DNA of 64,000 bases from Nitrospirota bacterium (GTDB lineage: Bacteria; Nitrospirota; Leptospirillia; Leptospirillales; Leptospirillaceae). Below, piece after piece: positions 16,918 to 25,221 of this stretch. The position numbers were made by a program, and so were the translations under genes. The stretch covers positions 62,001 through 126,000 of the forward strand of contig DAHVAL010000003.1 of the NCBI GenBank assembly GCA_027314645.1, given 5' to 3'. Every line of letters begins with the position of its first letter. Position 1 is the first letter of the stretch. Below the pieces are notes generated by a model that saw only the letters and a program-made list of their open reading frames with translations, was not told the DNA's origin and did no database searches.

Positions 16918-17909
16918 CCCATGATCAAACCGTCCGCATCATCGATCCGGAGGAAGAGGACAGGAACGAAAAATTTTCTTCTGCCATGATGGGAGCGGCC
17001 TCCGGACAAATTTTCGGCCTGATGGCCTTTTTCATCGGACTCGTCAACGGGGTGATGTCGGACCAGCAGGGGGGATTGATCAACATTGGATGGGGAATGG
17101 GCCTCTTCACGTTCTTTACCCTCCTTCATTTCGGGATCTCCCGGAAATGGGTGGGCTCCCCCCAAAAGCCCCTCCTTCAGGAAAGCCTCGGTTTTTTTGG
17201 GCCGGCCTTCCTCGGGGCGCTCCTGTACTTTTACGCCTCCTTCGCCAATACGGATTGGCTTATTTTGGGATATGCGGGCGGACTTCTCTACGTCATCCTC
17301 CTTGGCAAAGGTGTCCTGTTTATCGAGGCGCTCCCTCCCCGGTCGAGAAAAACGACCTATATTTTTTCTCCCTTTGACAAGGAGGGCCTTCTGATCGTGG
17401 TCCTGATCGGATCCGTTCTCGGTGTGGGCGTCGGCATGGCCTCCCATGGGCAGCGGGGGATCGGGAGAGGCCCTTTTGCACGCACCTATCTCTCTGAAAA
17501 AATTAAGAACTCCCGATTTCAAGTCGATCTGCTTCTTTTTGGAATGCCCCACTCTTACCGTTTGATCCAGGCGCTCAAGGGAGCACAGGAGAAAGGGGTC
17601 CCTGTCAGGGTCCTCCTCACCCGGGACGCCGCTTCCCATTATTCGCGCCAGCTCGACTCCATCGAATCCCTGCACGTTCCGATCCGGATTCTCCCTTCCG
17701 CCCTCCCAACCTATGTCCATCCGATGGCCCTGTTCGATCGTCGCATCCTCCTCTACGGATCGGGCGGGTGGGGCGCCCTTGAGCCAGGCGGCGGGAACCA
17801 AATGAAGATGGTGGCCAATATCCTCTCAATCGGAAAGATCCGAAACTCCCAGAAAACCTTTGACTCTCTCTGGGGACGGTCCCACACCGTCTCCGCGTCT
17901 CCTCCATAA
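16914..17909 (+). CDS. Membrane protein with degenerate phospholipase D-like domain
   Basis: 331 aa, GTG start overlapping the previous stop by 4 nt. An acidic N-terminus precedes four or five hydrophobic segments in the first 180 residues (for example IFGLMAFFIGLVNGV and LLIVVLIGSVLGVGVGMA). The soluble C-terminal part starts with FARTYLSEKIKNSRFQVDLLLFG and contains GVPVRVLLTRD and YVHPMALFDRRILLYGSGGW, which follow the phospholipase D/Cls fold. However, the HxK(x)4D motif is replaced by HPMALFD, so the catalytic lysine is absent. Probably a non-enzymatic PLD-like membrane protein; the assignment is by pattern and tentative. Confidence 0.7.
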   Translation: MTHDQTVRIIDPEEEDRNEKFSSAMMGAASGQIFGLMAFFIGLVNGVMSDQQGGLINIGWGMGLFTFFTLLHFGISRKWVGSPQKPLLQESLGFFGPAFLGALLYFYASFANTDWLILGYAGGLLYVILLGKGVLFIEALPPRSRKTTYIFSPFDKEGLLIVVLIGSVLGVGVGMASHGQRGIGRGPFARTYLSEKIKNSRFQVDLLLFGMPHSYRLIQALKGAQEKGVPVRVLLTRDAASHYSRQLDSIESLHVPIRILPSALPTYVHPMALFDRRILLYGSGGWGALEPGGGNQMKMVANILSIGKIRNSQKTFDSLWGRSHTVSASPP

Positions 17910-17921
17910 CTCAACTCTCCC

Positions 17922-17950
17922 TTGACCTTTGAGATCGGTCTTGGTATAGT
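17922..17950 (+). promoter_or_regulatory. Promoter of the rrf2-isc operon
   Basis: TTGACC (17922-17927), 17 nt, TATAGT (17945-17950), about 47 nt before the rrf2 start codon. The operator palindrome begins at the last base of the -10 box. Confidence 0.8.
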
Positions 17951-17978
17951 TATCACAGACCAAAATGATCTGCGATAA
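17950..17978 (+). promoter_or_regulatory. Palindromic operator, probable Rrf2/IscR-type binding site
   Basis: TTATCACAGACC-AAAAT-GATCTGCGATAA: two 12-nt arms matching at 10 of 12 positions around a 5-nt centre. It covers the transcription start just after the -10 box, the ideal position for repression, and lies directly upstream of a gene for an Rrf2-family regulator. Autoregulation is inferred from position and symmetry. Confidence 0.7.
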
Positions 17979-17996
17979 TTCAGGTCGGAGAACTCA

Positions 17997-18470
17997 ATGC
18001 TTAAACTGACGAAAAAAGTGGACTATGCCCTTTTGGCCCTGAACCTGATGGCCAAGAGCGGAGAAGATGGAATCTCGAATGTTCGTGACATCGCCTCCTT
18101 ATACAGCATTCCTCCGGAGATCCTGGCCAAGGTCATGCAGAAGCTTTCGAAGGCCGGGCTGATTCAGAGTCACAATGCACCCAAAGGAGGCTATTCGCTG
18201 AAGGTGCAGGCCGAAGAGATTTCCGTCCTGAAGGTTCTGACTGCCGTCGAAGGGCCGGTCGGAATCGTCAGTTGTTCGGATGGAACGGATCGAACATGCC
18301 AGCAACATGACCAATGCGATATCCGGTCTCCGCTGGAAAGATTGCAAAACAATATCCTCTGGTTTCTTGAAGCTCTTTCTATCAGGGAACTGGGCCAGGA
18401 ACCTGCCGTTTTGAAAGGAGTAACTGATGGATCCAGTGTATTTGGACAACCACTCCACCACAAGGGTTGA
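17997..18470 (+). CDS. Rrf2-family transcriptional regulator (IscR-like)
   Basis: 157 aa. The N-terminal winged helix (MLKLTKKVDYALLALNLMA, then NVRDIASLYSIPPEILAKVMQKL and APKGGYSL) is typical of Rrf2 proteins. A cysteine cluster SCSDGTDRTCQQHDQC (C-x8-C-x5-C) lies where IscR holds its [2Fe-2S] cluster; the IscR histidine ligand two residues after the last Cys is not present (CDIR here), so the fourth ligand may differ. As first gene of the ISC operon it probably senses Fe-S status and controls its own promoter through the palindrome upstream. Its 3' end overlaps iscS by 44 nt, an unusually long overlap. Confidence 0.9.
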   Translation: MLKLTKKVDYALLALNLMAKSGEDGISNVRDIASLYSIPPEILAKVMQKLSKAGLIQSHNAPKGGYSLKVQAEEISVLKVLTAVEGPVGIVSCSDGTDRTCQQHDQCDIRSPLERLQNNILWFLEALSIRELGQEPAVLKGVTDGSSVFGQPLHHKG

Positions 18471-19635
18471 TCCCCGCGTCGTCGAGGCCATGCTTCCGGC
18501 TTTTACCGAATATTATGGAAATGCGAGTTCCCGGAATCATTCGTTCGGATGGAAGGCCGAGGAACTGTCAGAAAAAGGTCGGGAAGAGGTGGCGGCCCTG
18601 ATTGGCGCCGACTCGAAGGAAATCATCTTCACCTCTGGCATGACCGAATCGGACAACCTTGCCATCAAGGGGGTTGCCGCCATGTACCGGGAAAAGGGGA
18701 ATCATATCATTACCATCGAGACGGAGATCCGCTCCGTTCTCGACCCCATCCACTCTCTTGAGTCGGAAGGGTTTGTGGTGACAGTTCTCCCGGTCGACAG
18801 CAGCGGTCGCGTGGATCCGGAAGCGGTTCGCCGGGCGATCCGGCCGGAGACGATCCTTGTGTCGCTCATGATGGTCAACCATGAAATCGGCACCCTCCAG
18901 CCAATCTCGGAAATCGGAGCCATCACCCGGGAAAAGGGTGTCCTGCTCCATACCAACGCCGCCTATGCGGCCGGGGTGGTTCCGATCGACGTCAACGCCA
19001 TGAATGTGGATCTTCTCTCTTTCAATGCCCACCTGATCCATGGACCGAAAGGGATCGGCGCCCTGTATGTCCGCAGGAAGCCCCGGGTGAGACTTGCCGC
19101 CCAGATTGAAGGGGGAGGTCATGAACGCGGTTTCCGCTCCGGAACGCTCAATACCCCCGGGATCGTCGGTTTTGGAATGGCCTGCCGGCTCCTCCGGGAA
19201 AACTTCGAAGCGGAGATCGCCCACAAGAAAGCCCTTCGCGACCGGCTCGAAAATGGGATCCTGGAGGCGATCGAGTATGTGGAGGTCAATGGACACCGTG
19301 ATCACCGCAGTTCGGCAGTCAGCAATCTTTCCTTTTCCTTCGTTGAAGGCGAAGCCCTTTTGATGGGCCTGCGCGAGATTGCCCTGTCTTCAGGTTCGGC
19401 CTGCACGTCGGCCACCCTGGAACCCTCCTACGTCCTTAAGGCGCTGGGCGTGGGAACGGACCTGGCCCACTCTTCCATCCGATTTTCGGTGGGGAGGTTC
19501 AACACCATGGAAGAGATCGAGACCGTGATTCAGCGGGTCCGGCAAGCCGTCGACAAGCTCCGGGAAATGTCCCCCCTGTATGAAATGGCCAAGGAGGGCA
19601 TTGATCTCAAGACGGTTCAGTGGAGCCCGCATTGA
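18427..19635 (+). CDS. iscS: IscS-like protein lacking the PLP lysine (predicted desulfurase-dead)
   Basis: 402 aa, colinear with E. coli IscS from end to end; the ATG has AAAGGAG about 7 nt upstream. The mobile catalytic loop SSGSACTSATLEPSYVL (Cys326), the arginine motif IRFSVGRF, RRKPRVRL and the C-terminal IDLKTVQW tail that meets IscU are all kept. Residues that bind PLP are not: at E. coli positions His104, Asn155, Asp180, Gln183, Ser203 and Lys206 this protein has Ile101, His152, Asn177, Tyr180, Asn200 and Leu203 (HTNAAY, FNAHLIHGPKG). Without Lys206 no Schiff base can form, so cysteine desulfurase activity is not expected. No frameshift or stop is present and flanking sequence is well conserved, so it is a maintained pseudoenzyme and not decay. 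It lies between rrf2 and iscU. Confidence 0.95.
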   Translation: MDPVYLDNHSTTRVDPRVVEAMLPAFTEYYGNASSRNHSFGWKAEELSEKGREEVAALIGADSKEIIFTSGMTESDNLAIKGVAAMYREKGNHIITIETEIRSVLDPIHSLESEGFVVTVLPVDSSGRVDPEAVRRAIRPETILVSLMMVNHEIGTLQPISEIGAITREKGVLLHTNAAYAAGVVPIDVNAMNVDLLSFNAHLIHGPKGIGALYVRRKPRVRLAAQIEGGGHERGFRSGTLNTPGIVGFGMACRLLRENFEAEIAHKKALRDRLENGILEAIEYVEVNGHRDHRSSAVSNLSFSFVEGEALLMGLREIALSSGSACTSATLEPSYVLKALGVGTDLAHSSIRFSVGRFNTMEEIETVIQRVRQAVDKLREMSPLYEMAKEGIDLKTVQWSPH

Positions 19636-19710
19636 TCATGATCTCTCTTGAACGTCCCCGGCACGGGGACCAGAATGACCATTCCGACAACAAACAAATG
19701 GAGCAATCAC

Positions 19711-20100
19711 ATGGCATATAGCGATAAAGTGATCGATCATTACAACAACCCACGGAACATGGGATCGTTTGAAAAAACCGAAGAAAATGTCGGGACAGGG
19801 ATCGTTGGAGCCCCCGAATGCGGAGACGTCATGAAGCTTCAACTCAAGATCAATGACAACGGCGTCATCGAGGAAGCCCGCTTCAAGACATTCGGGTGCG
19901 GCTCGGCGATTGCTTCAAGTTCCCTTGCGACAGAGTGGGTGAAAGGAAAGACCGTGGAGGATGCCCTCAAGATCAAAAATACCGAGATCGCCAAGGAACT
20001 CAATCTTCCTCCTGTCAAGCTCCACTGCTCCGTCCTGGCGGAAGATGCGATCAAGGGGGCTATTACCGACTACCAGAAAAAAAAGACACAAGAATCTTGA
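19711..20100 (+). CDS. iscU: Iron-sulfur cluster assembly scaffold IscU
   Basis: 129 aa, very similar to proteobacterial IscU. The three cluster cysteines (Cys37 in APECGD, Cys63 in FGCGSA, Cys106 in LHCSVL), Asp39 and His105 are all present, as is the LPPVK motif (99-103) bound by the HscA chaperone. It builds [2Fe-2S] and [4Fe-4S] clusters in complex with IscS. The start ATG at 19711 has GGAG about 9 nt upstream; the 75-bp gap from iscS contains no gene. Intact IscU next to a PLP-less IscS is notable. Confidence 0.97.
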   Translation: MAYSDKVIDHYNNPRNMGSFEKTEENVGTGIVGAPECGDVMKLQLKINDNGVIEEARFKTFGCGSAIASSSLATEWVKGKTVEDALKIKNTEIAKELNLPPVKLHCSVLAEDAIKGAITDYQKKKTQES

Positions 20101-20110
20101 GGAGGAGATG

Positions 20111-20440
20111 ATGATCCAATTGACCGAAGCGGCTGCCAGCGAGGTGAACCGCCTGAAGAAAGTTCAAAACAAGGATACCCATTTTCTTCGTCTGGGAATC
20201 GAGGGCGGGGGATGTTCCGGGCTTTCCTATCTCATCAAACTCGAGGCAACTCCGCAGGAATTCGACGAGGTTATTGACGGCCCGGAGGAAATCCGCATTG
20301 TGATCGATCCTAAAAGCAAGGTTTACCTCGACGGATCCACTCTAGACTATGTCGGAGGAGGATTGATGGGAGGCGGATTCAAGTTTGAAAACCCCAACGC
20401 CACTCATAGCTGCGGATGCGGATCCTCATTTTCAGCCTGA
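20111..20440 (+). CDS. iscA: A-type Fe-S carrier IscA
   Basis: 109 aa from the second of two tandem ATGs (20111), 4 nt after GGAGGA; the first would be too close. The three conserved cysteines are Cys35 (GGGCSGLSY) and Cys101 and Cys103 (SCGCGSSF). A-type carriers receive clusters from IscU and pass them, especially [4Fe-4S], to target proteins. The start lies 10 nt after the iscU stop. Confidence 0.95.
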   Translation: MIQLTEAAASEVNRLKKVQNKDTHFLRLGIEGGGCSGLSYLIKLEATPQEFDEVIDGPEEIRIVIDPKSKVYLDGSTLDYVGGGLMGGGFKFENPNATHSCGCGSSFSA

Positions 20441-20540
20441 CACTATTGCCACAGGAACACCCGACCAATAAAACGATCCATGCTATCTGCCGGGATGGGA
20501 GCGACATTTTCGCTTCTATCGTCGGCAGGGGAGTTTCTTA

Positions 20541-21239
20541 ATGCCAAAAACAGGCGCTGCGACAAACAGGCCGGAAGGGACAAGCCTTCCAACTGGAACA
20601 AGGGCCAACGACCCATCCGTCTGCTGGAATTGCGAAAAAACGCTTGCCGACGAAGACGTGTGTCCGTCGTGCGTCAAGGTTCAGCCCTTCGGACAGGAAC
20701 GCGACTACTACAGCATTCTGGGACTTCCTGGACGGCTTGCGTTGGATCCAACCCTTCTTGTGAGCGCTTATCATGAAAAAAGCAGGACGTTTCATCCGGA
20801 TCACCATGTAGAGGATTCCGAAAAGGTGCAGTCAATCACCCTGTCCAACGCCTCCCTGGTCAATCTCGCCTTCAGGACTCTGAGAGATCCGTTTCAACGC
20901 GCCCAATATTTCATCGGGCACATCAAGGGAGAACCGGCCCGTCCCAACCGGAAGGCCACGCTTCCCCCCCATGTCCTGATGGAAATCATGGAGCTCAAGG
21001 AAGAACTGGAAGTACTTTCCTCCGGAAAGAGCTCAGAGAAGGCGGAACAACGGATCCGGGCGATCATCGAGCCCCTCGAACAGGAGATCTTCAACTCCTT
21101 TTCCACCATCGATAGCCTTCTGGAGCATGAAGGACCTTCTTCCCAGAACCTTTCCCAAGCCCTTGGGCTCCTTTCGGAGCGTCTCGAAAAGAGGTCCTAC
21201 CTTCAGAACCTCTTTAGAGAAGTAAAGGAGATTTCGTGA
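20541..21239 (+). CDS. hscB: Co-chaperone HscB with N-terminal zinc-finger
   Basis: 232 aa. A J domain (about 55-120) carries the HPD motif (85-87) that stimulates HscA ATPase, and the C-terminal helical bundle (about 140-230) binds IscU. Ahead of it stands a tetracysteine element CWNC...CPSC (Cys28, 31, 41, 44), lacking in E. coli HscB but like the zinc-finger of human HSCB. GGGGAG precedes the ATG by 8 nt. The stop overlaps the hscA start. Confidence 0.93.
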   Translation: MPKTGAATNRPEGTSLPTGTRANDPSVCWNCEKTLADEDVCPSCVKVQPFGQERDYYSILGLPGRLALDPTLLVSAYHEKSRTFHPDHHVEDSEKVQSITLSNASLVNLAFRTLRDPFQRAQYFIGHIKGEPARPNRKATLPPHVLMEIMELKEELEVLSSGKSSEKAEQRIRAIIEPLEQEIFNSFSTIDSLLEHEGPSSQNLSQALGLLSERLEKRSYLQNLFREVKEIS

Positions 21240-23068
21240 AAAAGATCGTTGTGGGAATCGACCTGGGAACGACCCATTCCCTCGTGGCGTATCGACGAGA
21301 GGACGGGCATGTCGAGGTGATTCCGGATCGCGATGGGCGGGTGCTTCTCCCATCGGTCGTCGCTCTCTCCAAGGATGGGGTGCGGGTAGGGTGGAGCGCC
21401 AGAGAGCGGATCAACGATCCCGAAACGACGGTGATCTATGCGGCCAAGCGGCTCATGGGCCGCTCCTTCGAGGAAACGGAAAATGATCGCAGCCACGTGT
21501 CTTACCCCGTGGTGGATTGGAACGGCTCTCCGGCAATTCCGGATCCTTCCCGCAATCGCGCCTTGACTCCTCCCGAAGTGGGGGCATTGATTCTCAAAGA
21601 ACTTCGGACGCGCGCCGAAGAAGCCCTGGGTCAATCTGTGTCCGACGCCGTCGTCACGGTCCCCGCTTACTTTAACGACGGGCAGCGCCAAGCGACCAAG
21701 GATGCCGGAACGCTCGCAGGACTCAATGTCCTAAGGATCATCAACGAACCCACCGCGGCCGCGCTGGCCTACGGGCTCGGTTCCGGCAAGGACGGACTGT
21801 TCGCCGTCTTCGATCTTGGAGGGGGAACATTCGATTTCTCTCTTCTCGACATCCGCAAAGGGATTTTCGAGGTGCGGGCCACGAACGGAGACACGCATCT
21901 CGGCGGGGAGGATTTCGACCGCGCCATCACTGAAGAATGGTTCCGGATAAGCCCCAAACTCGCTTCCCTCGCCAAGCGGCCCGAAGTAAGGGACCTTCTC
22001 CGAAAAGAAGCGGAGCGGGCCAAGATTGCCCTTTCCTCTAAAACGAAGGTGGAAGTCGCCCTTCCGGCGGCAGGTTTTCGAAGCACATTGACCAGGGACC
22101 GATTGAACGAACTGGTCGCCCCGTTCGTTGAACGAACGCTGGCGTGTGTCCGGAACGCCCTTTCCGACAGCGGATCAACCACCGGGGACGTGGACGGCGT
22201 CATCCTCGTCGGAGGATCCACCCGTTTCCCCCGCTTCAAGGAAGCGGTCGGAACCTTCTTTGGAAAGCCCCTTTTCGATACGGTCGATCCCGATCTCGTG
22301 GTGGCGGAGGGTGCGGCTGTCCAGGCGGACATCCTTTCCGGGAGACGGAAGGACCTGCTTCTTCTCGATGTCACCCCCCTTTCGCTCGGAATAGAAACCA
22401 TCGGAGGAGTGACCAGCACGCTGATTCCCCGGAATACCACCGTTCCGGCCCAGGCAAAGGAACTCTTCACCACCTATGTGGACGGCCAGACGAATGTCGA
22501 CATTCATGTCCTTCAGGGAGAAAGGGAAATGGCGAAGGACAACCGGAGCCTCGCCCGCTTCACCTTGGCGGGAATCCCCCCCCTTCCCGCCGGGACCCCC
22601 CGGATCGAGGTCACCTTCCAGATCGACGCCAACGGGATTCTCGAGGTGACGGCCCGGGAGCAGACCACCGGAAAGACATCCAATGTCGTGATCCACCCGT
22701 CCTATGGATTGGGTAAGGAGGATGTCCGGGATCTTCTCAAGGAGGCGTTCGCCCATGTCCAGGAAGACTTCGCGACCCGCCTTCTCGCGGATGCCCGCAC
22801 CGAGGCACAAACCGTCCTCAATGCGACCCTTCGCGCTCTCGGACGGGTCAAGGAAGACATCCTTCCCGAGACCGATCGAACGGCCATCCTTCATCAGGTC
22901 GACCTCATGAAAGCCGCGATGGAAGGGACGGATGGACGCAAAGTCCGGGATGAAACCCAAGCCTTGGACAAGCTGACCCAACCCCTGGCTGAACGGCTCA
23001 TGAATCAATCCATTTCCAATGCACTGGCGGGGATGGCCCTTCCCAAGGAGGACGATACGAATGCCTAA
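21236..23068 (+). CDS. hscA: Hsp70-type chaperone HscA
   Basis: 610-aa specialised DnaK homologue. GTG start overlapping hscB by 4 nt. The nucleotide-binding domain opens with [15 protein letters not shown] and includes [42 protein letters not shown] and [10 protein letters not shown]; the substrate-binding domain follows a hydrophobic linker ([15 protein letters not shown]) and holds a helical lid. HscA binds the LPPVK motif of IscU and drives cluster transfer. Length equals that of E. coli HscA (616), shorter than DnaK. Confidence 0.95.
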   Translation: MKKIVVGIDLGTTHSLVAYRREDGHVEVIPDRDGRVLLPSVVALSKDGVRVGWSARERINDPETTVIYAAKRLMGRSFEETENDRSHVSYPVVDWNGSPAIPDPSRNRALTPPEVGALILKELRTRAEEALGQSVSDAVVTVPAYFNDGQRQATKDAGTLAGLNVLRIINEPTAAALAYGLGSGKDGLFAVFDLGGGTFDFSLLDIRKGIFEVRATNGDTHLGGEDFDRAITEEWFRISPKLASLAKRPEVRDLLRKEAERAKIALSSKTKVEVALPAAGFRSTLTRDRLNELVAPFVERTLACVRNALSDSGSTTGDVDGVILVGGSTRFPRFKEAVGTFFGKPLFDTVDPDLVVAEGAAVQADILSGRRKDLLLLDVTPLSLGIETIGGVTSTLIPRNTTVPAQAKELFTTYVDGQTNVDIHVLQGEREMAKDNRSLARFTLAGIPPLPAGTPRIEVTFQIDANGILEVTAREQTTGKTSNVVIHPSYGLGKEDVRDLLKEAFAHVQEDFATRLLADARTEAQTVLNATLRALGRVKEDILPETDRTAILHQVDLMKAAMEGTDGRKVRDETQALDKLTQPLAERLMNQSISNALAGMALPKEDDTNA

Positions 23069-23396
23069 AGTGACCTTTCGTCCGGACGAGAGACTCCAGG
23101 AGCCCTTCCCACCCGTGACGGTCGAGGTGAACCAAGACACGACCATCCTCGAAGCGTCCAAACTGGCCCATGTCCCGCTCGAGCACAATTGCGGGGGCGT
23201 TTGCGCCTGTTCCACCTGCCACGTGATCGTCGACGACGGCTTTGAACGGCTTTCCCTTATGGAGGAAGACGAGGAAGACCAGCTCGACGAGGCCGAGGGT
23301 TTGACGCTCAAGTCCCGCCTCGGATGCCAGGCTCACATCAAGGGTGACATCACGGTCAGGATTCCTCCGTGCAGCAAGGGATCCCATGAACATTAA
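23061..23396 (+). CDS. fdx: ISC-type [2Fe-2S] ferredoxin
   Basis: 111 aa, ATG at 23061 overlapping the hscA stop by 8 nt. An adrenodoxin-type plant-like fold is indicated by Cys44, Cys50, Cys53 and Cys89 ([14 protein letters not shown]...RLGCQAHI), with the extra Cys48 also found in E. coli Fdx. The acidic [13 protein letters not shown] stretch is the partner-docking helix. It supplies electrons for cluster assembly, in other systems to reduce persulfide on IscS/IscU. Confidence 0.95.
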   Translation: MPKVTFRPDERLQEPFPPVTVEVNQDTTILEASKLAHVPLEHNCGGVCACSTCHVIVDDGFERLSLMEEDEEDQLDEAEGLTLKSRLGCQAHIKGDITVRIPPCSKGSHEH

Positions 23397-23408
23397 ACGA
23401 GGGCGGCC

Positions 23409-23612
23409 ATGAACTGGAACGAGCCATACGAAATCGGATATCTTCTCTACGAAAATCATCCCGAGATCGATCCGCTGACGGTCCGGTTCACCGATCTGCA
23501 CAAGTGGATTCTGGAGCTTCCCGGATTCAAGGGGGACCCCAAGTCCTCCAACGAAAAGATCCTGGAATCCATACAGATGGCGTGGCTGGAAGAATGGAAG
23601 GACAACCAGTAA
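23409..23612 (+). CDS. iscX: IscX (YfhJ) Fe-S assembly modulator
   Basis: 67-aa acidic winged-helix protein with the IscX signatures LTVRFTDLHKWI and SSNEKILESIQMAWLEEW. IscX binds IscS and iron and tunes the rate of cluster formation, competing with frataxin. GAGGG lies upstream of the ATG, 12 nt after fdx. Its retention with a PLP-less IscS suggests that the IscS surface for IscX is still used. Confidence 0.95.
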   Translation: MNWNEPYEIGYLLYENHPEIDPLTVRFTDLHKWILELPGFKGDPKSSNEKILESIQMAWLEEWKDNQ

Positions 23613-23623
23613 CATCGAACCGC

Positions 23624-24001
23624 ATGGTTCGAATCAGAATCCGGATCCCTTCCTCCTCCCTTTCCCCCGAAAGGCTCGTGGCCAGACTGTTATGGGCCAG
23701 ATCGGGAACAGAGACCCGCGTGACCTGGGAGGATTACAAGAAGGCCCGCGGAGGGCCGGAGACGTTGGATCTCGATCAGGAGTCTTTTCTGGAACTTTTG
23801 AGGACCACTCGCCCCGACCCGGGGTTCCTCTGGCGGGATCATCCATTCCGGCCGGGCTTTCGGGACGCCGATGGGCGGGAATATGAAATTCTTTCCTCTT
23901 CCCCCCGCCGAATCGACTTGGTTCGGGAGGACGGCGTCACCGGATACTCCTCTCCGGAGGAATTCGGGGATTTTTTTCAACCGATCATCCAGAAAGAATG
24001 A
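23624..24001 (+). CDS. Hypothetical protein of the isc operon
   Basis: 125 aa from the ATG at 23624, 11 nt after iscX. No signal peptide, membrane helix or cysteine is visible. The sequence is mixed charge with RIRIRIPSSSLSPERLVARLL at the start and a DADGREYEILSSSPRRIDLV segment that looks beta-rich. No family recognised. Position between iscX and apbC suggests a link to Fe-S assembly, but this is context only. No strong ribosome site precedes the ATG, so the start is uncertain. Confidence 0.65.
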   Translation: MVRIRIRIPSSSLSPERLVARLLWARSGTETRVTWEDYKKARGGPETLDLDQESFLELLRTTRPDPGFLWRDHPFRPGFRDADGREYEILSSSPRRIDLVREDGVTGYSSPEEFGDFFQPIIQKE

Positions 24002-24047
24002 ATAGACGGGATATCGTCAGAAGACCCTTAACCCAGCAGGAGTACCA

Positions 24048-25139
24048 ATGAGTCAGGAAAAGGACAAGGAAATCTCAGAGGCCGTCATGAAAGGGCTTGG
24101 CCGGGTCATCGAGCCGGACTTCAAGAAGGACCTCGTGACACTGAAAATGATCGAAGACCTGAGTGTCAAAGACGGGATCGTGACCTTCACGGTCATCCTC
24201 ACCACTCCCGCCTGCCCATTGAAGGAAGAAATCAAGAAGGCCTGTCTCGAGGCGCTCAAGCCCATCGAAGGAATCCGTCATGTGGACATTCATATGACGG
24301 CCCGCACCACCGGTGGAGGCGCCAAGGAAGGAAAGGCCGAGATCGAGGGCGTCAAGAATGTCATCGCCGTCTCGAGCGGAAAAGGCGGAGTGGGAAAATC
24401 CACAACATCGGTCAATCTGGCGATCGCCCTGACGGAACTGGGGGCCAAGGTCGGCATTTTGGACTCCGACGTCTACGGTCCCAACATCCCCCTGATGCTC
24501 GGGATCAACGCGTTGCCGAAACAGGTTAACAACCGCTGGTTTCCCCCGAAGGTCTACGAGATCCCTGTCATGTCCATGGCCTTCATGGCTCCTCCGGGAG
24601 CTCCGCTCATCTGGCGGGGGCCCATGCTTCACGGAATCATCACCCAGTTCATCCGCGACGTGGAATGGGGAGAACTCGACTATCTCGTGGTTGACATGCC
24701 CCCGGGCACGGGCGATGCCCAACTTTCGCTGGCCCAGCTCGTTCCGGTCACCGGAACGGTGATCGTCACCACGCCCCAGGAAGTGGCCCTGTCCGATGCA
24801 AGACGCGGGCTCGCCATGTTCCAGAAAGTGAATGTTCCGATCCTGGGGATCGTCGAAAACATGAGCACCTTTCACTGCCCCAACTGCAATCACGAAACTC
24901 CCATTTTTTCGCAGGGAGGGGGAGAAAAGGCGGCGATCGAACTCAAGGTTCCCTTTCTTGGAAGGATTCCGATCGACCTCTCCATCCGGGTGGCCGGAGA
25001 CGAAGGGCGCCCCATCGGCATCTCGCACCCGGAAAGTCCATTGTCGGCGGCCTATCTCAAGATTGCCGGCAACATCGCGTCGCGCATCAGCATCTTAAAT
25101 TCCGAATTTCAGCCGATCACGCTCGGCACCCTCGCCTGA
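24048..25139 (+). CDS. apbC: Mrp/ApbC/NBP35-family Fe-S carrier ATPase
   Basis: 363 aa. An N-terminal MIP18/DUF59 domain (about 8-90, with LVTLKMIEDLSVKDGIV and TTPACPLKEEI) is followed by a P-loop ATPase with the deviant Walker A SGKGGVGKST (about 111-120), a DSDVYGPN switch and DMPPGTGDAQLSL. The CPNC motif near residue 280 (STFHCPNCNHE) supplies the bridging cluster ligands of the dimer. These proteins bind and transfer [4Fe-4S] clusters. AGGAG precedes the ATG. It follows the isc genes in the same direction and is a natural end carrier for them. Confidence 0.95.
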   Translation: MSQEKDKEISEAVMKGLGRVIEPDFKKDLVTLKMIEDLSVKDGIVTFTVILTTPACPLKEEIKKACLEALKPIEGIRHVDIHMTARTTGGGAKEGKAEIEGVKNVIAVSSGKGGVGKSTTSVNLAIALTELGAKVGILDSDVYGPNIPLMLGINALPKQVNNRWFPPKVYEIPVMSMAFMAPPGAPLIWRGPMLHGIITQFIRDVEWGELDYLVVDMPPGTGDAQLSLAQLVPVTGTVIVTTPQEVALSDARRGLAMFQKVNVPILGIVENMSTFHCPNCNHETPIFSQGGGEKAAIELKVPFLGRIPIDLSIRVAGDEGRPIGISHPESPLSAAYLKIAGNIASRISILNSEFQPITLGTLA

Positions 25140-25221
25140 GCCCGGCAGCAGGGGAAGGGACGAACCCTTCCCCCCACAATCCAGAAACGGGCATTGTCAT
25201 CCACCCAGGAGACTGATTTTC

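Noticed and set aside
18427-19635. iscS as a decaying pseudogene
   Set aside because: No frameshift or stop, conserved loop and C-terminus, and changes confined to the PLP pocket; this looks like a maintained pseudoenzyme.
22175-23311. Minus-strand frame of 378 codons opposite hscA and fdx
   Set aside because: Crosses two well-supported genes on the other strand; low-complexity start; no motif.
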